DNA of 64,000 nucleotides from Corallochytrium limacisporum (taxonomy: Eukaryota > Opisthokonta), in contig PDIP01000043.1 in NCBI GenBank assembly GCA_002811645.1, forward strand, positions 174,071-238,070. The letters are read 5' to 3'. Positions within the stretch are counted from its first letter, which is position 1, and every line of letters begins with the position of its first letter. The notes beneath the pieces were generated by a model that had not been told where the DNA came from, made no database searches, and saw only the letters and a list, made by a program, of their open reading frames with translations. Position numbers and translations under genes: made by a program. Of this stretch, positions 49,424 to 59,851 are shown piece by piece.

Positions 49424-51211
49424 TTAGGCACCACTGAGTTGATGGATGAGAGTCTCCGGATCATCCTGTGGATAGAATTTGCGCAGTTGCGAGTTAGGGA
49501 TATAAAAGTTCCGAACACGACGACTAAAGTATCGTCCAATGTCCTTGTGCGGTATGTCTTCAAAGGTTTCGCAGATCTCCAGGTTGTCTTCTGCAGCGTA
49601 GCGCATACTCCCATCCTCAACCAAGACGTGGTAAAATGGCTGTTCTGTGCCACGTTCAAGGCTCCTTACACCCATACGAAAGATCCATTCATTGGACTGT
49701 TGGCAGCCAGGATCCCAGCTACGGATGACACACTTATAGTTATACCGGCGATGCTTCATTACCATGCCCACACAGAATTTGACATACTCGTGCGCGCTGC
49801 CTGGGTCTCGCAACTTTTGCAGAAGGACCGCATTGCGCAAATTTGTCTCATGCTGCCTCCGATTGAGCTCCGCTTGAGTCTTGAAAGCTGAATGCAGCTG
49901 TCGCAGGAACTGCATAACGTCTGGTTCGGTTTCGGAGGACAATTGTTGGTCATCCCGGCCTTCAATATCTTCGAGAAGACTACCAATGAAACGAGCAGCT
50001 TCATTGCTACGATTGGGCTTGTATGCAAGGACTAGCTGGCCCTGTAGGCGCACCTCATCTACATTCTGCGGGGCCAACGCGATGATAAAGTTCAGACACT
50101 GATAGAGTTTATCCGGCTGCACGCTTATGATTTGATATATGCGCAGAAGATTTCTGAACATGCGACACACCACAGCAGGTCCTTCGGCTGCCCGGAACCA
50201 CACAGATGCAAGACCTGGCATTGAAATCAAGAGCTCCGCTTCTCTGCGAGTCATCAGCTTGGCTTCTCGATAACAGTCAATATAGACGTAGTTGTCGTCG
50301 TCCCTTTCTTGGTCGTCACTCACTCTGTACCTGCATAGAAATACTTGAGGGAAGTTAACGAACTCAACATCGATTCCACACCGACGTGCTACAGCTGCAT
50401 AGATCGCACACAAAATGATTGGTAGACCTTGCTTACGGGCCAGAACGATGTCGATGAAGGACCCATCAGCGTCATACGTACCACCTGTCTCCCGTCCGAA
50501 GCCGAGTTCGCTGACGTATGCATGGCCGAAAGACTCAATTGTTCTCCGAGGGTCCGTGGGATCCATAATGAATTGATTCTTCAGCGTCTCTGCAAGTTCG
50601 TCAAGCTGTTTTTGGACGCTCTGGGCCACAATATGGGGGTTGTTCCATCCGGCGACTAGAATGGCACCTCGCTCCACGATCTCAACTGCCATCCCCCTGG
50701 GCATCCTACGCAGGCATTTCATCTCCGCAAGTGTGCTCATATAGCTTACTTCGTTGAGAACTTGCCGATTATAGTAGTCCTCTGTGAGATCTCCCTCTTC
50801 ATGGTTGATACTCCTTGGGATGTCGCTGAGATAACGGGTTAGTAGATAAGCCTCTAGTCGTGTCAATTGCCGGGTGCCTAGAACATCACTCAAAGGTACA
50901 CAGTCCTCATCGAGTATAAAATCATCAGCTGCTAGCTTGTCCCTCAATCCCTTTGCTCGCTGCTTTGTAGACCCACGAAAAGCCGCAAGGTGGTGCCAGT
51001 CAGTAGCACCTGTTTGCCTGTCTCTGTACGAGTCAATCTCAAAGTCTGGGATATGCTCAGCTTCATTGTAAACTGCTGCCTTCCATACCCCTGAATGATC
51101 AGTAACTTGCTTCCATTGTAAACATACCTCACGGCATATGGCTACTGAGCTAACATCAAGAAATTTGAAGACTCTGACGAGTACGTCGTCGGGAAGAGCA
51201 GGAATTTCCAT
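49424..51211 (-). CDS. FBXO21: FBXO21-like F-box protein
   Basis: 595 residues with the FBXO21 domain order. An F-box starts at residue 1 (ALPDDVLVRVFKFLDVSSV, then ICREVCLQWKQVT) and would bind SKP1. A SirB1/transglutaminase-like domain spans about 190-330 (DPTDPRRTIESFGHAYVSELGFG, then GLPIILCAIYAAVARRCGIDVEFVNFP). A YccV/HspQ-like hemimethylated-DNA-binding domain ends the protein at about 480-590 (FCVGMVMKHRRYNYKCVIRSW, then FYHVLVEDGSMRYAAEDNLE). FBXO21 is a CUL1 substrate receptor; its targets cannot be read here. The ATG at 51211 is the natural start. Confidence 0.92.
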   Translation of the reverse strand: MEIPALPDDVLVRVFKFLDVSSVAICREVCLQWKQVTDHSGVWKAAVYNEAEHIPDFEIDSYRDRQTGATDWHHLAAFRGSTKQRAKGLRDKLAADDFILDEDCVPLSDVLGTRQLTRLEAYLLTRYLSDIPRSINHEEGDLTEDYYNRQVLNEVSYMSTLAEMKCLRRMPRGMAVEIVERGAILVAGWNNPHIVAQSVQKQLDELAETLKNQFIMDPTDPRRTIESFGHAYVSELGFGRETGGTYDADGSFIDIVLARKQGLPIILCAIYAAVARRCGIDVEFVNFPQVFLCRYRVSDDQERDDDNYVYIDCYREAKLMTRREAELLISMPGLASVWFRAAEGPAVVCRMFRNLLRIYQIISVQPDKLYQCLNFIIALAPQNVDEVRLQGQLVLAYKPNRSNEAARFIGSLLEDIEGRDDQQLSSETEPDVMQFLRQLHSAFKTQAELNRRQHETNLRNAVLLQKLRDPGSAHEYVKFCVGMVMKHRRYNYKCVIRSWDPGCQQSNEWIFRMGVRSLERGTEQPFYHVLVEDGSMRYAAEDNLEICETFEDIPHKDIGRYFSRRVRNFYIPNSQLRKFYPQDDPETLIHQLSGA

Positions 51212-51748
51212 GAGTTTGGAACTCTTGTGGTCTTTTCTTGATCTATTCTTCTACATAATCAACATGCTGTGTCCTATCCTACACTCCTGAGCTATTCTCC
51301 TATGTACATCTTTCTCTTTTACAACACGACATCCAGCTATGGCACCACTCTCATACCATCACAAACCGGCAGCGTCAAAGGTCCGTTAGGACATGAGAAT
51401 GTCACTTTGTCACCGGCTGATGGACCCCGCAGGAGGGGAAGTGTTGATCTGAGCAACATTGAGAAGCCGCCTTGAGCAGACAGGAAAAAATATATACCGG
51501 TGGTACTTTGTAAATCCCGGGAGGGGGGTCAATATAAACTGCCAAGGGATCTTTGCCCACAAATCGTCGAGGGAGCCGACCAGCCAAGCAGTCCGTACGC
51601 AATCACACGCTATTTGAGAGAGTCTGGTTTGAGACTCTATTCCTAGACCATTTCGGACTTGACATTGATCGTAGGACGCGCTACTAATTTGCACATATAC
51701 ATAAAGTATTAGTCAAATACACAGTAACCATGTCACAAATCATTCATA
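51212..51748. other. Divergent promoter FBXO21/C3orf33-like
   Basis: 537 bases with a CCCGGGAGGGGGG run at about 51518-51530. No coding frame is supported. Confidence 0.5.
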
Positions 51749-52465
51749 ATGCCAAATGACCGCAGCAAGGAATGGGACTCGCTCGTACTGAACTGGTTCG
51801 ATGATAACATTAGATATCTTCAGTGGTTTGCATATGGCTTGGGAGTCGTAGGCGTGGGAATTTTTGTTCGCAACTCTCCTGCTACACGGACCTACAACCA
51901 TTCACAACTAGCGGAGGTCACGCTAGGCAAGTTACTCCGCCTCAGAGGATCGGCAGTCCAGTTCAAGCTATCCGGGAAGAGTGACACTGGGAATCTAACA
52001 GGAACAGAAACGATTACCTTTAAATTTCTTCATCAACCACATTTGAAAGGCCGAAAAGCCACTTCGATTGACAAAGACGCGCTGATTCGGTGCCAACTGG
52101 CTGGTATCTCAGTGACCTGTGCAGGGCGTGATCGGCTTGCTGCGATAAGCCAGAAGGCCCTCATACTACATCCCATCAGGCTGGATGACAAGCAAAATGT
52201 GTTTTACTCAAGGCTCCTGGCACGAGAAGGGTGGGTGCCTTGGCGCCGAGATGTTGCGATACTGTTACTACGTGAAGGGCAGGCAATCCTGAAAGCCAGC
52301 AGTATCCGAGGCTTCAATCGGATTCAAATTCCTTTGTCCGCATATGAAAAAGCAGAGTTGTTAGCCGTAAAGAGATCTCGCGGTATCTGGGCATCAACTG
52401 CTGGCACCGTCAATACTATGGTTGACAGTCTGTGGGCACGAATGCAGTCGCTCTTTCGCCGATGA
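51749..52465 (+). CDS. C3orf33-like membrane protein with nuclease-fold domain
   Basis: 238 residues. The layout resembles animal C3orf33: a short N-terminus with a run such as DDNIRYLQWFAYGLGVVGVGIFVRNSP, one membrane segment at about 24-41, then a beta-rich domain of the staphylococcal-nuclease fold. Matching parts are LRGSAVQFKL, then LIRCQLAGISV, then VFYSRLLAREGWV and VAILLLREGQAILKASSIRG, then KAELLAVKRSRGIW. The active-site residues of true nucleases are not obvious, so enzymatic activity is doubtful. The function of C3orf33 is poorly known. The ATG at 51749 is used; an ATG at 51730 is out of frame. Confidence 0.75.
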   Translation: MPNDRSKEWDSLVLNWFDDNIRYLQWFAYGLGVVGVGIFVRNSPATRTYNHSQLAEVTLGKLLRLRGSAVQFKLSGKSDTGNLTGTETITFKFLHQPHLKGRKATSIDKDALIRCQLAGISVTCAGRDRLAAISQKALILHPIRLDDKQNVFYSRLLAREGWVPWRRDVAILLLREGQAILKASSIRGFNRIQIPLSAYEKAELLAVKRSRGIWASTAGTVNTMVDSLWARMQSLFRR

Positions 52466-52662
52466 TCAGTTTCATTTGTCCCCATCGACACGGAGTCTAA
52501 AAATAAACCGCGTCACGGTCTTAGGGGAGGGGTCACCATTGCACCTCTATGCGCACGCTATCGCGTTTCTGATAAACCCGGGTGCCCTATCGCACGTGTA
52601 TTTCAAGTACCTATTCTGTACTCATGTATCAGAGGATTAGTTTGAATTAAAAACCAAATTTA

Positions 52663-53985
52663 ATGAATACATGGTTGACCATGAATCTGACTTTGGATAC
52701 ATACGACGTAACACCGGAAGGGATAGATAGCACCGGTGCTGACACATCAGAAAGCTTTCCTATCCCAAGGGACGTGGAATGGGTCCAGTCATTAGAGACA
52801 TCTGGTACACGAGTGCATCTGTATGAGAGTCGAGCTAGACATATTGCTGAAGACCGAGACAAATACATTGGCCAGGATTTTTGGACATGGAGGCCCATGC
52901 TGTGCGTCGGAATGGCGTTCTACCAGTTGGATGAGTCCAAAGCGAGCCACGAATGGTTGACAGGATGGTCTGCAGGCGCAGCCGTATTCTTTGGTGACAA
53001 CAGTGAAGGACACAGGCATTGCAGTCACGGAGGTGCCATGGCTGCATTGTGCGAAACTATGGCACGCAACTGTGCGATGTTCCTGGATCCATCCTTGGGC
53101 AGGTGTCGCACTGACCAGATCACCCTACGATATCAGAAACCTGGTCCCATGTATTGCCCACTGCTGGTACGAGCACGGGTCATTGAAAATTCAACAGGGA
53201 GGAGTGGCAGGTATTTTGAAGTGGAAGAACTGCACCCTGAAGAGGGAGGCGAGGTAGTTCTTAAGGCAAAGATTTTAGTGACTCCGGAGATGGATCCCCC
53301 ACTGCGGACTCAGGATGAGGCTCGACCACTGGCATCCATCCCGCCAGGAGGGGATCCTCAACAATTGGCTCTTAGTCTTGTTCCGGAGGCCAGCATTGCT
53401 GTTCAATTGCAGGCAAGTGATTTGCGCTATGAACGAGTTGATATGGACTCATGGATGGCACAAAGAGCGGCATCCGGGTTTCTGACTGGGTTCTACCCTC
53501 AGCACTGGAAGCGCATGGTACTCCTTCGATATCAAGTTTCTGATATGTCACTGACTCACACAGGAGATGAGAGCAATGTTGGCTTTGATAATAAGGCGTA
53601 CATCCCAATGCTTGTTACGGACGTAGTGTTCACGGAGCTTGCAGAAGGATCTCCAGGTTGTGCCCATCATGCTGCTGCCTTCACAGTATTGGACACCGTA
53701 TTAAGTGGAGTCGGTGCCTGCCTGAACGAGGTTGTCATGACCGGAGAGCTTTCAGTTACATATAATCGTGAAAGAGAATTGCCCATTGGAAAATGGCTTC
53801 GCGTCGAAGCCATGCTGCGAAACCGCAGTGGCCGAAAGTTCACTATCATTGGCCAACTGGTTGACCCACAATCACGGACTCTTTATGCTGAGGCTGAAGG
53901 GCTGTGGATCTCACCACGCTTTGCACACAAACTTGAGATGGCAGGTAAACCATCGGAACTGCAAGACCCACACTCACACATGTAA
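52663..53985 (+). CDS. Tandem-hotdog acyl-CoA thioesterase-like protein
   Basis: 440 residues made of two hotdog domains. The first (about 80-220) has the PaaI/THEM4-type active-site motif SHGGAMAALCETMA, with HGG at 122-124. The second (about 330-425) shows GCAHHAAAFTVLDTVLSGVG in the same place, so the HGG has decayed to a CAHHAAA form, and ends in RTLYAEAEGLWI. The second domain may be structural. Such enzymes cut acyl-CoA esters; the substrate is not evident. No clear targeting signal is visible. The ATG at 52663 opens the frame. It lies 200 bases downstream of the C3orf33-like gene on the same strand. Confidence 0.8.
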   Translation: MNTWLTMNLTLDTYDVTPEGIDSTGADTSESFPIPRDVEWVQSLETSGTRVHLYESRARHIAEDRDKYIGQDFWTWRPMLCVGMAFYQLDESKASHEWLTGWSAGAAVFFGDNSEGHRHCSHGGAMAALCETMARNCAMFLDPSLGRCRTDQITLRYQKPGPMYCPLLVRARVIENSTGRSGRYFEVEELHPEEGGEVVLKAKILVTPEMDPPLRTQDEARPLASIPPGGDPQQLALSLVPEASIAVQLQASDLRYERVDMDSWMAQRAASGFLTGFYPQHWKRMVLLRYQVSDMSLTHTGDESNVGFDNKAYIPMLVTDVVFTELAEGSPGCAHHAAAFTVLDTVLSGVGACLNEVVMTGELSVTYNRERELPIGKWLRVEAMLRNRSGRKFTIIGQLVDPQSRTLYAEAEGLWISPRFAHKLEMAGKPSELQDPHSHM

Positions 53986-54319
53986 TACGTAGAATAGCCT
54001 ATGAAGTGTAGATAATACTACTGGTTCACACCGGTTCGGTCGGGGCCCATTTTTGAGATCGAAGAATTGGCGGGAAAAGTACCCCAATTGAGACCTTTGC
54101 GGGGCCCACGCATGAGACCATTCCCCCCCTCCCTTTAACCGTCCTAACCGTCTGCCAATAAGGTTGTCCTGAGCTTTCGCTTCATGCAGACTGGTAGATC
54201 AGGAACTTAATTCAATAGTGTAGAACTAGGAAATAATTCTGTGTAACATGAATAGATCATAGTATTCGAAAAGAACATGCGATAGTTGTAAATATGTGGT
54301 TTTCACAAGGGGAAACAGG
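53986..54319. other. Promoter region of the CTC1-like gene
   Basis: 334 bases with ATTGGCGGGAAAA at 54066-54078 (E2F-like plus CCAAT, minus orientation) and seven C at 54123-54129. No gene. Confidence 0.5.
54066..54078 (-). promoter_or_regulatory. E2F-like plus CCAAT composite
   Basis: The minus strand reads TTTTCCCGCCAAT, 242 bases before the ATG of the CTC1-like gene. An E2F site would suit a replication-linked telomere gene. Confidence 0.4.
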
Positions 54320-57300
54320 ATGACCACGTTAGTGGGGTCAGGTTCACGAGGTGGAACTCAGTTGCTCTTTGATGTACCTAGGTCTCAAGATGGTTTGGGA
54401 ACTGCATTGCTACGATTTCTTGAAGAATTAGAACGGTTGGACAGTGCACGAAGGCAGCGGGCGTTCTGGCTGCTTCCGAATGCCACACAGGAGCCTTGGC
54501 GAATACAGATCGTGCCCCAGGATGAGTTCGAACAGGATATGCATTACTTGGTAGCCCGTTCGCAATCAGGTGTTCGCTGTGGTCTGTATTTGTGTGGACA
54601 CTTAGAGAAAGCTGGTAGTAATGTATGCCACTGTGTTGCAACACCCTTCCTGGCATCTCTGGTGGCCAGAAATGTTGCCTTTGTAGAAGATCCCCGAGCC
54701 CCAAATCGTGTGACTCTTGTCGCAGACGACTGGTACTGGGACAAATCCACGCAAAATTGCTCTTCGTTCGGGAAGATTTGCTGGTGCAAGAAGTGTGGAG
54801 CTAGTAATGAAAGGGCGTACTTGGGGCTGATCTTAAGCTTATCTGAACGAAACAAAACAGGTAGTGGACGAGGACACGTATTTCTCGTGGAAGTCCTGCT
54901 TGTTCACCGGGCCAAACGGGGCAAACAGGCAGTCACTACTCTTGTTGTATTGGGAAAGGAAGCCCTCACACTACAAAGTCTTCTGCGGCCGGGACACTTA
55001 ATAATGTGGAATCTGGCCGCTGTTGTGAAATCTAAGGGTAATCGAATTACTCTGAGTGTTCCCGGCAAACCTGGAGCGAAAATCATTAGGATATCCAAGT
55101 GCTGCGTCGAAAGTAGTATCTGCGCTAAGCACCTACTAGGCAATGCTCAGCAAGCAACTGACACCATAGACCAAATGTTTCAAAGGGCGATGAACTGGTG
55201 CCATGGATTGATAAGCTATCAGGGGGTTGTATGTGCGCTGAAGGAAAGTCAATTTACAGGGATATCGAAGTTCGTTCTTGACCACGATGTATCACTTTAC
55301 CACCGTAGAATGGACACTCAGCTGGGGCTGCCAGCATTATTACCCAAATCAACTGTAACTGTTTTCAACGCACATCAGCTGATATCTGGTGGGCAATTCG
55401 AGGGATTAGGTCTATGCTCGAAAAGTTCTGTGCACATTGACACGATTGGAGGCTGCAATCAATCGGCGCTTAACTGGCAAGGCTTAGCGCCATGGGCATC
55501 CACAGGAAAACGCCTTGCGGTTGAAAACTCCACTCTAGTGCTTTCACAGCTGGACTTTGTACACAGATGGATGGCAAGGACACTACCAAAGGAAATCACT
55601 TCAGGTCTGAAGAACACAACCATTTTAGAATCTGCTGCTGAGGCTCTTTTCAGGAATCAGGAGATTGATCGCGAGGGAATCGACATGTTTTTGAACCATG
55701 ATCAGACTTGTCCCGAGGTGCAACTTGCTGATACGAGTGAGGAGGACATCTACGATAACGGTGCGGTAGGAATGAGATCCAGAGACCTTGCGACCATCCG
55801 GGACTTGATTGATTGGGCTTCCTATGGATCTTTGCGCTATACCGCTTTTCCGCGAAAGCATCTCATTGCATATCTCTTTGCGATTGATGGTGATGTTCTG
55901 TTGAAAGATCAGACGGGATACATACATGCACGATTCATTGGCGATGACTGGAAATTGCCTGAGATTGGTGCCATCATCGTAGTGAAACAGATTTCAGTGA
56001 CTACTGCGTCAGTACGCTCCCTGAGAGCTACACATCATGACCCAGTACAAATAGAACGAAGACTGTGCTTGGATATCAACTTTGAATACGTGTCCGTTCT
56101 CGCTAGGACCAAACGCATTTCGACTGTGAAAGGGCCCAAGCTGGGCAAAGACATCGACATTGCAAAGTTGAAGTGTAGATTAGTCAGGTCGACTATCGGC
56201 TTCGTGCTGCCAGGGCGTCGCTATCATGTTGGGCGTGCGTCCGGAATTCTATGCCATGTCTTGTACGTCGTAGGAGAGAATCGGAACAAGGGAATGATTC
56301 TTCTGATGGACACAGCACAAGCAATATGGCCCTACTTGACGACAGAACGGGACTTCATTATCAAAGGGAGACACTCTGTCCTGGACAGCAACCCTTTATT
56401 TGTTGTTGTTCATGATGCAACTGGGTTTGAACTAGAAGATCAAGACTTCAGTGAAACGATTAGTCCAGTGTCCGTTAAGCCTCCTGACGTAGTACGCAAA
56501 GCCAAGGCTACCAGCAGGATGGTCGGAGGAGTGGGGACAGTATACCACATCGAAGCGGGTCCTGGACCACTTGGATGTCATGTCTATTTGAAGCGAGTAG
56601 ATGCTGACATGGGTCAATGCAAACTTCTTTTCCGTGAACTCCCATTCTCTGGGGATATCGTGTTCCGGAAGGGGTGGCGAGTAGCTTTCAATGACTTTGT
56701 TGTTGATGCTGAGAATTCGAATTTCCCAATATGCTTGGTGGAAACCCCCATCTCAAGTCTCTCTCTTCTGAGTCCGTTAGATCCCACGCAAGGTTCCCAA
56801 GCTATCTACAATAGTCAGGTGACTCCTGTAGTCCAGCGGGAGATGACCAACCTGTACGAAGCTGTCAATCTGACCATGTCTATGGGCGAGAAACTATCGC
56901 ATAGCGCTATAATCGGAGCGTTCATCGCCGAAGTCACCTATATTGAAATTTTCCTTCGATGTGAAGTGTGTGATAAGCGGGTAGTGGACACAATGACGAG
57001 ACCAAGCGTACGCTCCAAATGCAATTGCTTACAATCCATGCAGGTTTCGGTACCTGAGCTCCGTGGGCGCGTTGTCCTTGACGACGGCACGATGATGATC
57101 CCTGCCATGGCTCAAGGCCGGGTGCTTGACAAGATATTGAATCTCCCTAGTGATCTGGACGACTTCATACACAACATGAAGGAAAGCCGGTCTGCATTTG
57201 TGCACCACACATTCAAGACAGGGGAAAGGGGCACACGGACAGACAATGAGACGTTAGCTCGTCTGGAGGCGTGCCTGACAGGACCCCGCGTACGTCGCGA

Positions 57301-57487
57301 ACATTACATGCAGGTTATGCTCAGCAAGCTCTCCCTGACAGCCGATGGCGCTGGTCCAATCATGGATGCGAGATCCAGTCTCACATTTGACATCCTACCC
57401 TATCAAGTGCCGCCCGTGGAGATCAGTATTCAAGGCTTGTTGATATCCGACATTGGCCACGACTTTGCGAACATGGATATTTCGTAA
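54320..57487 (+). CDS. CTC1: CTC1-like telomere-end (CST) protein
   Basis: 1055 residues, mostly beta-rich with no low complexity. The C-terminal part reads like the last OB-fold of CTC1: a zinc-ribbon insert with Cys at 881, 884, 901 and 903, then QVSVPELRGRVVLDDGTMMIPA, then MDARSSLTFDILPYQVPPVEI near the end. Human CTC1 has the same order (Cys pairs, then LRVLLEDGTAEAVV, then a LSFELE segment). Earlier segments such as DVLLKDQTGYIHARFIG and FRKGWRVAFNDFVV also look like OB-fold strands. CTC1 with STN1 and TEN1 recruits Pol alpha-primase to chromosome ends. I rely on pattern and remembered family sequence, so another multi-OB protein is possible. The first in-frame ATG is at 54320; the frame opens only with GTG before it. 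Confidence 0.55.
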   Translation: MTTLVGSGSRGGTQLLFDVPRSQDGLGTALLRFLEELERLDSARRQRAFWLLPNATQEPWRIQIVPQDEFEQDMHYLVARSQSGVRCGLYLCGHLEKAGSNVCHCVATPFLASLVARNVAFVEDPRAPNRVTLVADDWYWDKSTQNCSSFGKICWCKKCGASNERAYLGLILSLSERNKTGSGRGHVFLVEVLLVHRAKRGKQAVTTLVVLGKEALTLQSLLRPGHLIMWNLAAVVKSKGNRITLSVPGKPGAKIIRISKCCVESSICAKHLLGNAQQATDTIDQMFQRAMNWCHGLISYQGVVCALKESQFTGISKFVLDHDVSLYHRRMDTQLGLPALLPKSTVTVFNAHQLISGGQFEGLGLCSKSSVHIDTIGGCNQSALNWQGLAPWASTGKRLAVENSTLVLSQLDFVHRWMARTLPKEITSGLKNTTILESAAEALFRNQEIDREGIDMFLNHDQTCPEVQLADTSEEDIYDNGAVGMRSRDLATIRDLIDWASYGSLRYTAFPRKHLIAYLFAIDGDVLLKDQTGYIHARFIGDDWKLPEIGAIIVVKQISVTTASVRSLRATHHDPVQIERRLCLDINFEYVSVLARTKRISTVKGPKLGKDIDIAKLKCRLVRSTIGFVLPGRRYHVGRASGILCHVLYVVGENRNKGMILLMDTAQAIWPYLTTERDFIIKGRHSVLDSNPLFVVVHDATGFELEDQDFSETISPVSVKPPDVVRKAKATSRMVGGVGTVYHIEAGPGPLGCHVYLKRVDADMGQCKLLFRELPFSGDIVFRKGWRVAFNDFVVDAENSNFPICLVETPISSLSLLSPLDPTQGSQAIYNSQVTPVVQREMTNLYEAVNLTMSMGEKLSHSAIIGAFIAEVTYIEIFLRCEVCDKRVVDTMTRPSVRSKCNCLQSMQVSVPELRGRVVLDDGTMMIPAMAQGRVLDKILNLPSDLDDFIHNMKESRSAFVHHTFKTGERGTRTDNETLARLEACLTGPRVRREHYMQVMLSKLSLTADGAGPIMDARSSLTFDILPYQVPPVEISIQGLLISDIGHDFANMDIS

Positions 57488-57617
57488 CATTAAAAACATA
57501 TAATGCACAAAGAAGTATAAAAGATTTGGCATTCTGATGACTGCTATATGGTACGTGTACCGGAAATAGAATGCAAAGCTCTACAAGCTCCACATGACAA
57601 CTTGATCCCTTGTGTGT

Positions 57618-58640
57618 TTACGACTCTGGTGCCTCCAGGGCTTTGATCTGCTTGATGAGGTACTGCTTCTCGTCGTTAAACTGCTCATCCTCCGAACGGT
57701 CTTCGTGGAATTTGCTGAGGAACTCGATCAACTTCGTCCTGTTCTTGAGTAAGATGTCCATGATAGGCTTTGGTTTGTTGGGATTTGCGACAAATACTTT
57801 GAAGACATGGAATGCCTCGAATTGTATGTTCCGGCTCTTGTCCCTGAGCAGATTCATCATGAGTTTCAAATTATCCGGGTTCGAAATGTACTTTGTCATG
57901 ATGTTGAAGTTCTGGCGATCCAGGAGCAGTTCTCCCAAAAGTTTCAAGCTCTGTCGCCGCGTGACATAGTTCTCGCTCGCCAGCAGATGGGTCAATTTCT
58001 CAAAGAATCTATCGTAGTTCTCTTCTAAGAAGGTGGCCACCATTCCCTTATGCTTTGTCAACAGGTCCTTGAAGGTAGCAAATGCGTCCGAGGCCACATC
58101 AAAAGTGGGCAACTCAACATAATCGAACAGATTGTAGAAGTCCTCTGACCGCAGAATGACTCCGGCCAAGCTTTCGTTGCGGATGCATTCCCTTAGCATC
58201 AGACCACAGTTCAAAGCAATTTCCGGGTTTTCGTACCCCTTGAGGAGATCAAACAAGAGATCTTGCTTGGAGTAGAGCTTTTCGACCGTTGGACTTCTGC
58301 TACCAGTCTGTCTGCGAAGCAAATTGGAGAAAATCTGAGCGAAATCTTTCTTTGCCTCAAAGTCCAGACGGTCTAAGTTATGGATTAAAGACTCCAATAA
58401 CCCATGGTAGAATTCCTGAGCCAATTGTGCCACTACCATGTCGGTGTTGTTGGGCTGCTCTCCATCACCGTACAGAATCTGCTTTATCGCAAACAAGGAC
58501 TTTGTGATATCTTCGTTGGCCTTCTCCACAGCCTTGTCATTTGAACCCTTTTCCTTCTTTTCAAGGATGGCCAAAGCTTCCCTGGTGGTCTTCGCAATAT
58601 CCTGCGGAGACTTGTTCTTCGACTTGAACAGGAAAGACAT
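57618..58640 (-). CDS. CAB39: MO25/CAB39 scaffold protein
   Basis: 340 residues, the normal MO25 length. MO25 (Hym1 in yeast) binds GCKIII/STE20-type kinases and activates them, as in the RAM network or with LKB1-STRAD. The start [23 protein letters not shown] is diagnostic, as are LCNIDLRMEFEAKKDF-type and [26 protein letters not shown] and [18 protein letters not shown]. It is built of helical repeats throughout. The ATG at 58640 is certain. It converges on the CTC1-like gene with a 130-base gap. Confidence 0.96.
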   Translation of the reverse strand: MSFLFKSKNKSPQDIAKTTREALAILEKKEKGSNDKAVEKANEDITKSLFAIKQILYGDGEQPNNTDMVVAQLAQEFYHGLLESLIHNLDRLDFEAKKDFAQIFSNLLRRQTGSRSPTVEKLYSKQDLLFDLLKGYENPEIALNCGLMLRECIRNESLAGVILRSEDFYNLFDYVELPTFDVASDAFATFKDLLTKHKGMVATFLEENYDRFFEKLTHLLASENYVTRRQSLKLLGELLLDRQNFNIMTKYISNPDNLKLMMNLLRDKSRNIQFEAFHVFKVFVANPNKPKPIMDILLKNRTKLIEFLSKFHEDRSEDEQFNDEKQYLIKQIKALEAPES

Positions 58641-59851
58641 GGTTGGATGTCAAGTGCTGTAGGTGCACCAGGAACTAAACCTAGTGTGTTAGTGTTTGAC
58701 TTAGTGAATACCCTCAACCTAGACCGTTCTATCCCCTTTACTTAAAGGATACCCATTCTCTGGCCACAACTGATAATGCTACGCTGCCCGAAGTCAGTTG
58801 AAGTAGCCCAATAATTCGGCTCCATTAAACCAGTGTTCACGTCAGCCACCTCTGTCCTGTGGTTCACTTGTCAGACCTAGATTGTTTAAATATCAGTAGA
58901 TATTTCAGTGAACACTCCCAGTTGTCCACAAGACTTTCATGTGTGTCTATTCCACAGTCGATCACGTCGGAAAATGATGCACTGTGCTGCAACCGCCCAG
59001 CACACACGATGGCAGGGGCGCCGCCGACAGCCATTTCTCAGTCTGAAAACCCAAACGATGCCAACAACAGCAGAACCCAGAATGGAGCCGATTTTTTTTT
59101 TAATTTTGCTATACGCCACCAGGAATTAGAGAGGCCCATAAGGACGTGGTAGTAAAAGAGAAAGCATCGGACACAAAGTCAAAACCGATCGCTGGACCGG
59201 CACACGAGTATGGTGAAACAGTGAGCAAGAATACCCCACGATACCCAACGGACCACAAGCGTCAGGACCTGCATAAACAGTGCAGGAAAAAGGAGATGAG
59301 AACTTTTTTTTCTTTCCCTGTCTCCTTTATTTTTCCTTTGTTTTCCCTTTTCATCGGCATGGTTCCCGACGAATGTACTGGGTAAAACATTACCTGGACT
59401 TTGTGTCACATTTCTCACTTCCACTTCGTGACCCGCCACCCTCCATCTCTTCCGGGGCTTTCCAAATTGTACCGCTTGAACTGGGCCCGTGGAGTCCGAA
59501 CAGTCTGAACGAGGCCTGGTGATTGGTTGAATCAACTATATTTGATTCACATTATCCTTGTGCTGACAAGTTTGGTTCTTTTTGTATCGATTCTGAAGAA
59601 GTGGCTTGAAATATATTGCACACCGCTTGCCCGATACTGAGATCCGTGCATGGTATGACCTTGCGTGCTGCAAGGAACGGGCATAACCCGACAAACTCCG
59701 AGGTATTTGAATGTATTGTATGGCTTCATCCTGAGGGTTCCCAGAACAGATGGACTCATTCGGCATGGTTCCCAATAAGGGCCTGTCGCTTCTCTAACGA
59801 TTGTTGACCTATACAATATTAAAGAAGACCGAGTTCTGCGATTTGGAAAGG
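58641..59851. other. Divergent promoter MO25/ADPGK
   Basis: 1.2 kb between divergent starts. Frames at 58859-59152 and 59280-59522 have no family features. T-rich patches occur at 59090-59105 and 59300-59350. I see no C/G palindrome here. Confidence 0.5.
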
